Part shown: piece after piece, positions 26,560-37,900 of the stretch
How positions within the stretch are numbered: position 1 is the first letter of the stretch
How the letters are laid out: the number at the start of each line of letters is the position of its first letter
Assembly: GCF_000764305.2 (NCBI RefSeq)
Contig: NW_025939263.1
Span: forward strand, 39,012 to 103,011
Length of the DNA: 64,000 nucleotides
Source of the DNA: Hyalella azteca
Taxonomy: Eukaryota; Arthropoda; Malacostraca; Amphipoda; Hyalellidae
Reading direction: 5' to 3'
Notes under the pieces: model-generated
Told to the model about the DNA's origin: nothing
What the model saw: only the letters and a program-made list of their open reading frames with translations
The model's database searches: none
Position numbers and translations under genes: made by a program

Positions 26560-26905
26560 CTGCGTGATGTATGGAGCGTGAGGATAACAAGACGATCGCG
26601 GTGTACCTGCGTGATGTATGGAGCGTGAGGATAACAAGACGATCGCGGTGTATCTGCGTGACGTATGGAGCGTGAGGATAACAAGACGATCGCGGTGTAT
26701 CTGCGTGACGTATGGAGCGTGAGGATAACTATGTAACAAGATGATCGCGGTGTACCTGCGTGATGTATGGAGCGTGAGGATAACAAGACGATCGCAGTGT
26801 ATCTGCATGACGTATGGAGCGTGAGGATAACAAGACGATCGCGGTGTATCTGCGTGACGTATGGAGCGTGAGGATAACTATGTAACACAACGATCGTTGT
26901 GCACC
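26554..26905 (-). repeat. 47-bp minisatellite made of the exon's 3' splice site and first codons
   Basis: Seven units begin at 26554, 26601, 26648, 26695, 26750, 26797 and 26844, with a decayed part-unit near 26899. Units are 47 bp; units 4 and 7 carry the same extra 8 bp (tatgtaac) and are 55 bp or longer. Units 2-4 and 5-7 form a higher-order repeat of 149 bp. On the minus strand every unit reads cacgcag or catgcag, followed by G or A, then TACAC(C/T)GCGATCGT, which is the exon's acceptor and its codons for Tyr-Thr-Ala-Ile-Val. Units 1, 2 and 5 give AG|G; units 3, 4, 6 and 7 give AG|A. Either base completes an Arg codon after the upstream exon. Confidence 0.95.
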
Positions 26906-27780
26906 TAGGCTACGGACAGGCAAGTGCTGAATTCCAATCACTTCGAAGATCCTGAATAGTTCAAGGAGTTATCAATCGATCAATTTGTCCATTTTAGTGA
27001 CGACACACAAAATGTGAACGACTTAGCCAATACACCGTACATTTATGATTTAGGCATTTTTAAATCGAATAAAAATTAGCGGCCTCGGTAGCAAGTCTGC
27101 ATGCTCGTCTAATGGCCCACAGTTGTTTTGATTGATTGCCATATTTGATGAAGTACGATGACTAAACTAGATGAAAATGCTCAGTGCATGGGCATTGATA
27201 ACCCCATAAATTTCTACTCGCTAAAACTGCAAAATTTATGAAAAACTTTGCTATGAGCTTGCTGATTGATGCGCACTTGTTGGATTAATGCAGTAAGTTG
27301 GACGCAGTTCAGCTCAAATCATGAACTGCCAATGCAACGTCATCGGTGTTTGCCGATATAGCTTGGTTGTGAAACTATGCTAGGCGATGTGTTAAGGACG
27401 ATTGTTGTGGCCGTTTGTTTCAAAGTATTTTGCTTTGTTGTAGTTAGAAAAAAACATTTATTGTCAGATAGAATACATCACACATTACAATGACATTACA
27501 ATGACAATTACTCCTATTTAGGTCTGTACAGTAGCTATATATAAAAACAGAGTAACTGCAATATAGGGACCCAACGGTAAGATCGATCATTGAATATAAC
27601 AATAAAGCATGAGTGGATGAGCAATCAAGTAGCCCAAAATTAGTATCTTGGCTAAATATTACAGTCAGTAACTACTGACTAGTAACTTGCAACTACTAAC
27701 TGTAAAACGAAAATCCCCACTTTTCTGTCAAAATCCCGAAGCTGGAGGATGTCACGGTGTTTGAGAGGTGAAGCATCAAC

Positions 27781-28070
27781 TGCACTAAGGTCTGTCAACA
27801 ACTCTACAAAGGAGAGTCAATAACTGCACTAAGAGGACTCGGCAACTTCACTAAGAGGAGTCGGCCACTTCACTAAGGAGAGTCAGCAACTGCACTAATG
27901 AAAGCCAGCAACTGCACTAAGGAGAGTCAGCAACAGCGCTAAGGAGAATCAGCAACTGCACTAAGGAGAGTCAGCAACTGCACTAATGAAAGCCAGCAAC
28001 TGCACTAAGGAGAGTCAGCAACAGCGCTAAGGAGAATCAGCAACTGCGCTAAGGAGAGTCAGCAACTTTT
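27781..28070. repeat. 22-bp tandem array with 88-bp higher-order period
   Basis: The unit consensus is ctaaggagagtcagcaactg plus two bases, repeated about thirteen times with variants (ctaatgaaagcc, aacagcgctaag, ctaagaggagtc). The variant order repeats every 88 bp: the ctaatgaaagcc unit near 27895 recurs near 27983 with the same following units. The 5' part is more diverged. Confidence 0.9.
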
Positions 28071-31000
28071 TAGAATTCGCTCTAATGTAACAAGTCCTTT
28101 GTTGTACCTGAAGATCGATTAGCATATAATCCGACAACAAATTCGAATAAATTATTGCAATGAACAAAAATTATTTATTTTGATTTCATTCTGCAACGGA
28201 AACCATCTGCTGTTCAAATAAAAGATACCCAATCCTGTAACTGATCAGTTTAAAAATTTCTATACAATTCATAGGAGCAGGAAAATATACACTGTATTTT
28301 TACCTTATTAATCATTTTTGCTTGCCATCTGCAGACATGAATGCTTTGAAAGGCATTTAATTACACATGAGCTTCAAAAGGGACTCGACCGATCATTCTT
28401 TTCAATAATAGGATCAGATTCTCATTTAAAATTAATCTGTATATCATCAGGCGGGGTAGACGCCGATAACACCTGCTGTCACTTTATGAATGGTGTTGAC
28501 TGTATAATATATAACTGAGCCCCTGAATGAATTACCGGATGATATTTATAAAAAGGATGAAGGAACAATGATAGCGTACAAAGAAATCGTACAGTTCAAA
28601 GAAAAATATTTTTATCACTTCTATTATTCTTGATCTGAGCAATGCTCGATTTTCTGATATTAAAATTAATTTTTGAATCTCGTGAAAAGAAATCAATGGT
28701 TGAATTCCAAAAAACAATGGTTCTTTCATCTCTAGAGAGGTCATAGATAAAATTATTGTTTCAATGCGAGATTCCTATGGCATGAGGCTTATTTTTGTCT
28801 ATACTTGTCTTTATAGTACTGGAGTTTTTGAATGGTCGTTAATATTTTATAATAGACTGGCAAAGACTTTAGTTGTAATTAACAGGAATGGTTATCATCG
28901 TAGCTGATAGGAACGGTTATCCGTAAGGATAAGACATTAGAAAAGTTCAAGAAGTGACCATTTGTAGACCTCATGAAAAGAAGTGCCTGTTATGTGTTAA
29001 CAACATTTTCGGAATAACATTTGGTTTTGTTGTGATAATATCTTACTGTTGAGAGAAGAATGACGAATGTATTCGAAAAATAGCTCGGATTTGTGCTGTC
29101 TCATACTTGAAATATGGGTTCACTTTCCACTAGCGTTGCATGATGTAAGGAATCCTTTTTCATATTAACTTTCCATTCAAATAAATTTTACTATTAACAA
29201 ACTATTAATGATAATACTAACTATTAACAGACAAATAAATGTTCATATTCCTTTATGAATAAACGAGGTATGTTATCGCATTGACTTCGGTTGGTCATGG
29301 AATCTTATTTCGCCGAACGAGACATTTCAGATGAAATGGACTCCAAATGGCACATACACACCAACTTTTTATAAAAAGCTACATTTTTTATTGATTGGAG
29401 AGTTTTTCTAGCTTTCATTTTTAGATATTGTAGAAATGATTTTCCAGTATTTATATTTTTCAATGTAAATAAAAAAGACTTATCACTTAATATGACACAT
29501 AATATTAATGTTATAGCATGTATGATTACATAATCAAAACATAATAATATACATATATGACATATAAGAAGGACATATAAAATAACATTACTATCAAAAA
29601 GTTCAAGTGGCAATCTTCTTTAATGTTCAATGAATGAAAAAAGTCGCATGACGAACTTTTTATTCTAGTTGAAAAACTTCTTCCAAGCTTTTTATTTAGT
29701 TGAATATATTTGTAGAAGTACTGGCTTTCCTTTTTATATACATATAAGATAATGAGGTGGCTGGACTTGGCAATGGTCTGACCAGAGGTCTCCACGCTTC
29801 CTTATTCAAATTTCAGTCGCAAAATTAAGTGCAAGGAAACTGCAACTTCTTTATGAATCATTTGCAACTTCCAATATTATTCGTTCATATTGTGGCCATT
29901 GGCAATGTGGGATTCTTGTATTTTTGCAGGTTAAACTACTTCTGATTTTTCCATGATGCTGATCACGTATAGTGAGATATTAGGTTACCTGTGTTCAAAA
30001 AAGATATTGCGAAATAATTATTCTCTGAATATAAAAATATTTGTAACACGATTTGCAAAAGTGATTGATATAATACTGCTAAATAATATGGTAAATGATT
30101 GCGTTTCTGAACAAAGCATATAAATATGATGTATTAATGGGTCTAAAGCATCAAAATCTTTAGCGTCTCCAATCAAATTTTGCAATCATGAGAGTTCATT
30201 CTTTTGACTTTGGCTGCCTCCAAAATTCTTCTTTAAATCTGTAGTTTGAATTTTTTAACTTTTCTGTTATTTTTTATTTTTGTTAATCACTCATTATTAA
30301 ATTCACAGCAAAAATTTTAATTTCTAACTCGATCTTCGACTAAACTTTAACTTGGACTAGACCTTCGTCAGTGGAGACGACTGCATGTATAGTTCAGCCG
30401 ATTTTTTCAGCATCAAAAATGTCTGCTGGTTGGGATCGAAAAGCCTGAACTTAGATTGCAGCCAGCAGTTCAAGCAAACAAATTGCTGCTAAAGTTTCGA
30501 AAAACGTCCTTAGTTTGCAATTCTATGCGAAGGATCTCGCACACGAACGAATATGCGGGATTTGGATTACCCTATTACATTCGTTTTGTATAGCGAATGT
30601 GTTTTCTCTGTAGGAGCATAAAAAATGACGAACGCGCAAATATTTATTAAAATTATGAATATCTTGACATCAACCGCTTTTAGTTTGTATGACAATGTGA
30701 GAAATGATTGCGGCTTTATTTCAAATATATACTGTATTCCTCATTAAATTTACAGAAGCCTGAATATAATCTTATATTGTGTTGAAACAAAGCCGAGCAA
30801 CCGCAATTTTTTAGATTCTTCGATTTTTTACATGCCGAATGGCATTAATAGGCATATTTTTTGAAAGCACTGCCGAACAAACGTTTGATTAATCCACAAA
30901 CAAATTTTAATAAATAATTTCTTCAAATTTTTAAAATATCTGTTTCAATAAGATATATTTATAAGGATTTACCCATGAGTAGTAATTTTGTTCCATTGCT

Positions 31001-31671
31001 GTACCGCAAAAGATTTAATATATAGCCACTGACATCCCAAACCATAAATTGTACTCATTTAATTCGGAGAATTTTCCTCGTATTCGGTATTCGTGACTAT
31101 TATCCAGCTTACCTGATCTCAGAAATTGATTGGAGAATAAAGGGCGAATAACTTAACCGAGACTTACTCAGCCTGCGGTACTAAAAAATATCATAGCACC
31201 TAGAGCCATGAAGAAAAGAAGGCTGCCGCCCTGGTCTTTCATTATGCAGAGATGCCATTTAGAAGCGACCTTCTCCTCACGATGCCAGCAAACTAAAAGT
31301 GCAAGCTGCCTCACTGGTGCACCTTTATTTACAATCATATAACTATGCATTACTTTTTAGTTAAGTTCACAAACCTAAAATTAGGATTTAGGCTCCGTTT
31401 TCAACTGTACGAGTAGTATGTTTCTCTAAAATCAAATATTCAAATTTTTGCTGTATTCAACTATAATTACTAATTCAATATGGATTACTTTGTTAGTTGT
31501 TTTCCGATTAATACAGCAAATTAATTTTAGTTAAGATTTCAAATTTCAGTTCAAAACTGTATTGTGATTGCATCGGTGTGACGCAATTTATTCATTGCAA
31601 AAATCTTTATATGCAATTTATTCATTGCATCACAGAAGAGAAGCTAGTTTAGTAGATGAATGATATGAAAC

Positions 31672-31860
31672 TTGCATTCACTCGTGCATCGAGCACACGC
31701 TGACAGCGGTGCGGGCGACAACGCCGAGTCAACTTGCGGCCAACTTCCGGCGACGTTAATCACACATAGCGACAACGCGGCGCATTGCCGGCATACCAAT
31801 CGGCCCCCACAACTCCGCCCGTCCGCGCAATCACTGAAACTTGGACGTGACTAACTTCTG
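31672..31860. other. CpG-rich patch inside an intron
   Basis: About 190 bp with many CG dinucleotides (for example gcgggcgacaacgccgag and cgacaacgcggcgcattgcc) in a clearly AT-rich setting. It is open in one plus-strand frame (31672-31854), but that frame has no recognisable domain. It could be a regulatory island, an unrecognised exon or a GC-rich insertion; I cannot tell which. Confidence 0.5.
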
Positions 31861-33063
31861 GAGAAATGTTATTGTGTAGCAAGTATTTAGATATTCGACG
31901 CCACATTGTCATACACACAAGAAAGTCCCGCAGTTTGTTAGTTTGTGGTGTTTTAGGTACTAGTAGAACCAGTTTAAAAAATAAATGGTGTTTTGTGTTT
32001 GGTCTGAAAATATAACATGACTGACTTAGGACTCAGTATTTTTTGTGCCTCTGTTCAATTGATTTGATTAGGCTTCAGTTGTTGTTGTTGATGCGACGAA
32101 ACTCATTCTTCACGCTTTATTAAGTTATGAAGGGAAAAAGTATTCCCCCGAGATATTACAATGCAATCACGCATCAGTTGCATTGTGTCTTTCTAAGATT
32201 CTGTATAAAAATTCTATATATATTCGTGGCACTAAATCACCAAACGCTCAGCGACTCCATGACTTCCTCTCCTACATGCGTGCTTGACTTTAAGCATCCG
32301 TGAAGTGAAATTATTTGAAAAAGAATTCAATTCAATCGCTGTATATCAGAACAGAAGTTTTGCCCCGACTTTGCCTCGAACAATCGATTGCTGCAGCAGC
32401 TTTCCACTTTGAACGACTAAGCTTCGGGAATCCCAGGCTCAACTGATTCGCCATAAGCCCTAAAACACTTAGCGAACATCCGAAAATTCGTGGTAAAGTA
32501 CGTAAAATGCTCCGTAAAGAGTGGCTTTATCTTCGTGAACGTCAGTGGGCCAAAGTTGCACACCACATTGCCGGCTGCGAATTCGGGAGAGCGTCTTAGG
32601 TCAGCGAGCAGGAACGATCAAGGTTGATTGGTATCCCCAAAATATGGCGTAAGAAAGGGGCCATCAATTTCTGTTGACAATGGAAATAGGGCGTGGAACG
32701 GCTGTAATTTACGTAATAGGAATTGTAAAGGACTCAGGGCAGAGAACCTTTCCTTCGTTGCAATTGAGAGCAGGTTGCGATTGCCAAGATGTTTTCCCCT
32801 TGGTGGTTATTTTCGTTCTGGCTGAGATGTAGCCTCGAATTAAAGAGAGTCGTGGTTGATGTCTGCTTTATTTCCATAATTGTCTTGAAAAAAGCTATTA
32901 AGTGACAGATTGAAATAGTAGATCGGAAATGTCACTGTTTTATTATTAAATTCAATCAAAAAGATGTATAAATTCAAATAAAAATGCTAGTTTAAATTTT
33001 AATTGAATTTATATGTACGAATAAAGAGAGTGGATTTTCATAAATTAATTGTATAATATACAA

Positions 33064-33129
33064 TTCATTATATTAATTGAAGTGGATTTTAATTAATATA
33101 ATGAATATATTATTAATATTAATATATTC
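33064..33129. repeat. AT-rich palindromes
   Basis: ttcattatattaatt (33064-33078) is the exact reverse complement of aattaatataatgaa (33091-33105), leaving a 12-base loop. It overlaps a second inverted repeat at 33103-33129 (gaatatatta with taatatattc). Such sites may extrude as cruciforms, or may be chance in very AT-rich DNA. Confidence 0.7.
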
Positions 33130-34758
33130 ATAAATAATAATTGTAGTGAATTTTCGTAAATGCGTATGTAAGGTTTTTTAAAAATGCTTCGGACTATTTA
33201 CCTCAGAATTTTCAAACTAGGAAGCCATGTTTGCTCATTCTGGCATGCATAGTTAATGATGCAAAACAATGTGTGTAATGTCAAGGTTTGACAAAGATTG
33301 CAGTCTCAATTTGTTGTCTCGTGAGTTTTACACGGTTCAGGACAGGCGTGAATATAAAATGATATTTGGTTCAACGTGAGGTGGCAGACGGATAGGCAGA
33401 TTGACTCATCCGAAAATATTCAAAGCCGAACACCAAATCTTATAAGACGCTTACTGTTCCGGCAGTTCATGGGATCACCGTGAAAGCTTTTGAACTTTTT
33501 ATTTTTTTATACTAGCTTTTAAAACTCGTGGTCCCCGAAGCACCTCCCAGCCTGTCCTCTGTCAGAGTGCGAATTTTTGATGTCATTGACACTTGAGCTG
33601 TAGTTTTTCCAATGGATCTGTAAAATTCTTTAAGATTTTGTAAATGTGTCATGTTCGCCGTAAGTATTCTAAAGAAAATCGATCGGAAAAGTTGTTCCGA
33701 GAATCTTTTTTCATTTTTCATTGTAAAACATGATAATAGTGGTTCAATAGGAATTTAATATTATCATGGGTCAATCAGGGAACTTATTAAATACTTGCTG
33801 GGTGTTCAACATAAATTCATTGGTGCAATAAAGTGCTAGTAAATTCTATTTGCAGATAAATGAACGATATAATGAAGTAGATTTTCCTCCGTATTCTTTT
33901 GCATTGGAAATAAAACTGAGACTCGATCACATCTTCGATCGTAGTAGAAAATAAAATTCACACAAAATTGATCTTTTGTACATTTAAAGTTGTTTGTTCT
34001 GTAATAATTCGTGCAAGTCAGTAAATAGAAGAAATTTAGCTCGTTCTAGTGAATTTCTCGCATATTTAAGAAATCATAATCGTTTCCTTGTATGCGCTGA
34101 ACTTGGTCCGTAATTTCTTAACTTATTAGTGGAAGGGGAACGGAATACGACAACATTCACACGAGCTGAGTGACTTGTCTGCATTACAAATGAGTCTTCT
34201 CAAGGGTCGAACGACATAAGAAATATCGTTGCTATTGAAATATCAATGAAACTGCACAGACGATGGATCGAAAATTTTAAGACGAAAAATTAAGCCCGTG
34301 AAAGTCTTTTCCATTTGGTTTTCATGCGACATTAAGGTAAAATTTTGAATAAAAACAGCTGCTGAAATGTTTGAAGCAAGGGATTATTTTTTGTGAAAAA
34401 ATTCCACAAGAAACTGAATAAGAGCGAGTTAAGGGAATTTATAGCACGGCAACATTTCTGGGTATTTCACTTGGAAATCGCTTGTCAATAACTGTCGTAA
34501 TGACAAATAGATGAAGTTCGATTTTTATACTGGAACGAGCGTTCTAGAGTGTCCATGAATATATGATCCGTTAAAGACTATTCGAGTGATTACTCGAGTG
34601 ACCCGGCAAAGACTTGAATTATTATTTTTAAATTTATAAGTATCAATAAAGCTATCAATCATGGTCTCTCATATTATATACTTTCAATAAGCATTCATGT
34701 AATAAACCTGTACTATCCTAAAGAGACCCTTAAAATAAGTCTGCAGCCAGTCTCTCAC

Positions 34759-34971
34759 CTGTCAATGGAGATGCAGCAGAGATGTAGTATAGATACCGTA
34801 GAGAAGTACACATCCATGGAGTTCCAGAGGTCGCACATGGTCGGCCCAAAGAGCCACATGTTGGTGAGCTGCACGGATGCGTTGAATGCCATAGCCATGA
34901 GAGCCACAAGCATGTCCGCCAGAGCCATCGAGACCACGAAGTAGTTAGTGATCACCCGCAGCCGATGGTAC
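34759..34971 (-). CDS. OctβR exon: intracellular loop 1, TM2, TM3 to Arg of DRY
   Basis: This 213-nt exon encodes 70 full codons plus a split Arg. It starts after the acceptor ctcacag with one base completing a codon, then Tyr-His-Arg-Leu-Arg, and ends in ISID plus AG before the donor gtgaga. It covers the end of loop 1 (RLRVITNYF), TM2 with the sodium-site Asp in ALAD, extracellular loop 1 (TNMWLFGP), the conserved Cys of MCDLWNS that pairs with loop 2, and TM3 with the amine-binding Asp in SMDVYFS. The phase-2 donor splits the Arg codon of DRY. The next exon begins with G-TAC, so it restores AGG (Arg) then Tyr. The upstream exon with TM1 was not identified. Confidence 0.93.
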
Positions 34972-37900
34972 CTGTGAGGGCAGGGTGGATCAATTAGGGG
35001 TCATAAATGGGCTTAAAGCATACCATATTAAAAAGATTATCTATTTAAATAATTACCGTTATCACGTGCTGTTGGTGGTGAAATTGGGAACAGGAAGAGT
35101 AATAAGCTCAATTAGGATCATATATACTCAAATATTTGGAGGATATAAATTTAAGAAAAATCTCGTAAAATATTTTATTTTATAGTGCCGTTGGTTGTAT
35201 TTATGGGAATGAGAAGAGTAAGGAGCTCATATGGGTTCATAAATTGTCATTCATAAGGACACTCATAAGGAATTGTCACTCATATTAGATAATAATAATA
35301 AATAATTTCACCATGGCATCCAAATATTCGGTTTGTAATGTCTTAAAAAATGTCTATTGTTTCCGAAAGGAATCTCGATCAGCGGTTGCATCTGAAAGAG
35401 TGATTGAGAATATAATTGAAACGAACGATGAATAATTGTCAACAACGCTCCTGAGATATTCTTGTGGTGTAGGTTCCGACGAGAACCATTTTTGTGATCA
35501 CTAAATCATATATTTATACCTACAAACATGAACTATTGTAGGAATATCAGTTTTACTGAAATTATAGTAATACATATGGTTTAAAGAATGCTAAGGACGA
35601 GATGATGAAGTGCAGTAAAGCTGCAGTCTCCCAGTATACAAGTTCATCGGGAGAAGCGTAAGTGATTATAGTTTAAAGATTTTTTTTACTTTGTGAACCG
35701 AAAGTTATGGCATTACGCTTTTTGAGACGTGGCTCAAAAGTTTTTTCTGGCGTTCTTTACAATTTATGGAGATAAGTTCTTTTGAAAATAAACAGAAGCC
35801 AAATTAACTTACGAGCGTCGCAATCAGACGAGAAGTTTGAATTTTTTACTAATTTTGCTTTTGCTTTGAGAATACGAATTTGTGATTGAAATTATATGAG
35901 GTGATAGATTTTATTCGGGACACTCCGGTTTTCAGTAAGCAGCTGAGATTTTGAGCAAGTCAGCTAAACTTTTTTTGCAAGTCAAGTTGATCTTTTGTGG
36001 TAGTCAAGTTGAGCTTTTGTGTAAGACAAGTTGATAATTTGCGCAATTCACGTTGAATTTTTGTGCAAGTCATGTTAAGCTTTTGTGCAAGTTGAGTTGA
36101 GTATTTCTGCACGTCATGTTGAGCTTATGTACAAGTTAAGTTGAGTTTTTGTGCAAGTCAAGTTGAGCTTTTGTGTAAGTCAAGTTCAGCTTTTGTGCAA
36201 GTCAAGTTGAGTTTTTGTGTAAGTCAAGTTGAGTTTTTGTGCAAGTCAAGCTTGAGCCGTTTTTTAAGCAGGCTTACAGAAAGATATGAACACGATAAGA
36301 ATGCGATTGCCGCTTTAGATAATTTTGCGATAATTTTTCCACAAATGTTATCAGCATCCGTACTAAATGGTGACGAAATTTATAACTCTTCAATCATTTG
36401 CTACTAGATTTAACCTTTACTCTTCATGTTTTCGATTCAAACCCCCAAAATTATTTAATTCAACGATCACAGAACCAAATAAGTACGAAAGAGGAGTATA
36501 AACTTCCGACTAACTCACACTGCTAAGAAATACGTGGAGTATCCAGAGGCCTTTACGTGCACTTTACTGCATGACCTTTAGCACACGACTCGAGCTCGGT
36601 CATCAGATATTCTGAGGGCCAAGTTATTTCAGGGATTGCGTGACTAGCTTGACCTACATCCACGCGTTCAGTTTGGCTACCCTTGAAGCTTATCCAACCT
36701 AGCCAGGCTAGTTAAATATATAATGACTACGTTTTTAATAGAGTCCCGAGCTTGCGTTTCAGAAAATCGAGGTAAGGAAATTAGACAATGAAAGTAACTT
36801 CCAGTTCCGAGCAGCTGACGTGTTTCAAATCAATTTCTCAAAAAATGCTAAATGAAATACGGATAGAAAGGTTATTTCAATTTATGGCCATATTTTTAAT
36901 TATTTATTGTTCATTATTTTAATTCAGTTATTATTAGACAAAGAATAGGTTTTATTTTATTGTTAAATAATCCTCTTTTTATCATCATCATGATTTGCGT
37001 TGGTTTATGCATGTGCAACCATATTAAACTGGTATTTTCTCAGCAAATTTCTCAACATTAAAAAATTTATGATTAGTTAAATTCTTAAATCATATGTTTT
37101 GCCCCTTCTAACTTTTTCAATTAAAGGTACGTAAGTGCAGCGTTACAGGAATTGAGCGAAGTATGAGAACGCCAGATTCAACGCGGCTGGAATTGATCGG
37201 GCATAGATATGAAATAAGGCGCTGGTGCCTTAGGCGTCACAACTCTTATCCCTAAGACATATTGAATTGTAATATAAGCTAGATTATTCAATAATCTAGA
37301 CCATTCAATAAGCTATATTATGCAATTAGCTATACTATGGAATAATATAAACTATGCACCAAGCTATACTATGAAATAAGCTATATTATGCAATTAGCAA
37401 TATTATTGGCACACATCATTGGGTGGCGGAATCTTATCCAGGTTTTTATTCTTCTCTCAAGATGATGTTAAACAGGGTTAAAGACCATTATTTCAGACAA
37501 ATCTGATGGGAAAATCCGAATAATTCCTTAGCTGATATATTGCAATAATGAGCTAATTAACCACTTATGAAATGTGCTGAATTGACTTGTTGAAGCTTAA
37601 CCACGGATATAATTTAAGAAATTAGATTCAAAATTTTTTTTTCAATTACCAAGAATAGGTTTTACCGTACTGTGGAAAGTTTAATTATCACTTATTACTC
37701 ACAACAGTCGAGTTTTGTGTACGATTTAGTCATAAAATCTCTTGATACTTTTTTTTAATGATTGCTCTCATGTTGATTATTTTTTATATTGATATTCCTC
37801 ACATTGATATTTTGTGCTATTATTATCTTTGTTCAAGTGCGTGTAATAAATCTTAAGTTAGAAAAATCTTCTTGATTTCACGAGCTATCTTACAGATAAT

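Larger units (their letters stand above)
26560..34758 (-). other. Receptor intron between TM3 exon and TM4 exon
   Basis: This 8,199-bp intron has donor gtgaga at 34758; its 3' end is the 47-bp splice-site array. It also contains a 22-bp array at 27781-28070, a CpG-rich patch at 31672-31860 and AT palindromes at 33064-33129. No other gene is recognised inside. Confidence 0.85.
2739..34971 (-). other. Beta-adrenergic-like octopamine receptor gene, internal part (exons TM2 to TM7 start)
   Basis: Five minus-strand exons with consensus splice sites join into one frame: 34971-34759, 26559-26421, 20269-20100, 7542-5937 and 2877-2739. The product is a rhodopsin-class GPCR that by family binds octopamine at the cell surface and couples through Gs to cAMP. 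The call rests on family-typical stretches: ITNYFVVS and [12 protein letters not shown] (TM2-TM3), PIFLGWYTT (TM4), [10 protein letters not shown] (TM5), KAAKTLGII and CWLPFF (TM6). D2.50 (ALAD), Cys3.25 (MCDLW), Asp3.32 (SMDVYFS) and DRY are present. TM1, the NPxxY part of TM7 and the C-tail were not found. I cannot say which of OctβR1, 2 or 3 it is. A D1-type dopamine receptor is the nearest alternative, but the TM3 and TM5 wording fits octopamine receptors better. Confidence 0.9.

Noticed and set aside
26347..26941. Separate histidine/arginine-rich proteins over the 47-bp array
   Set aside because: These are readings of the minisatellite in three frames. Only the 26559-26421 part, in the receptor frame, is supported as coding.
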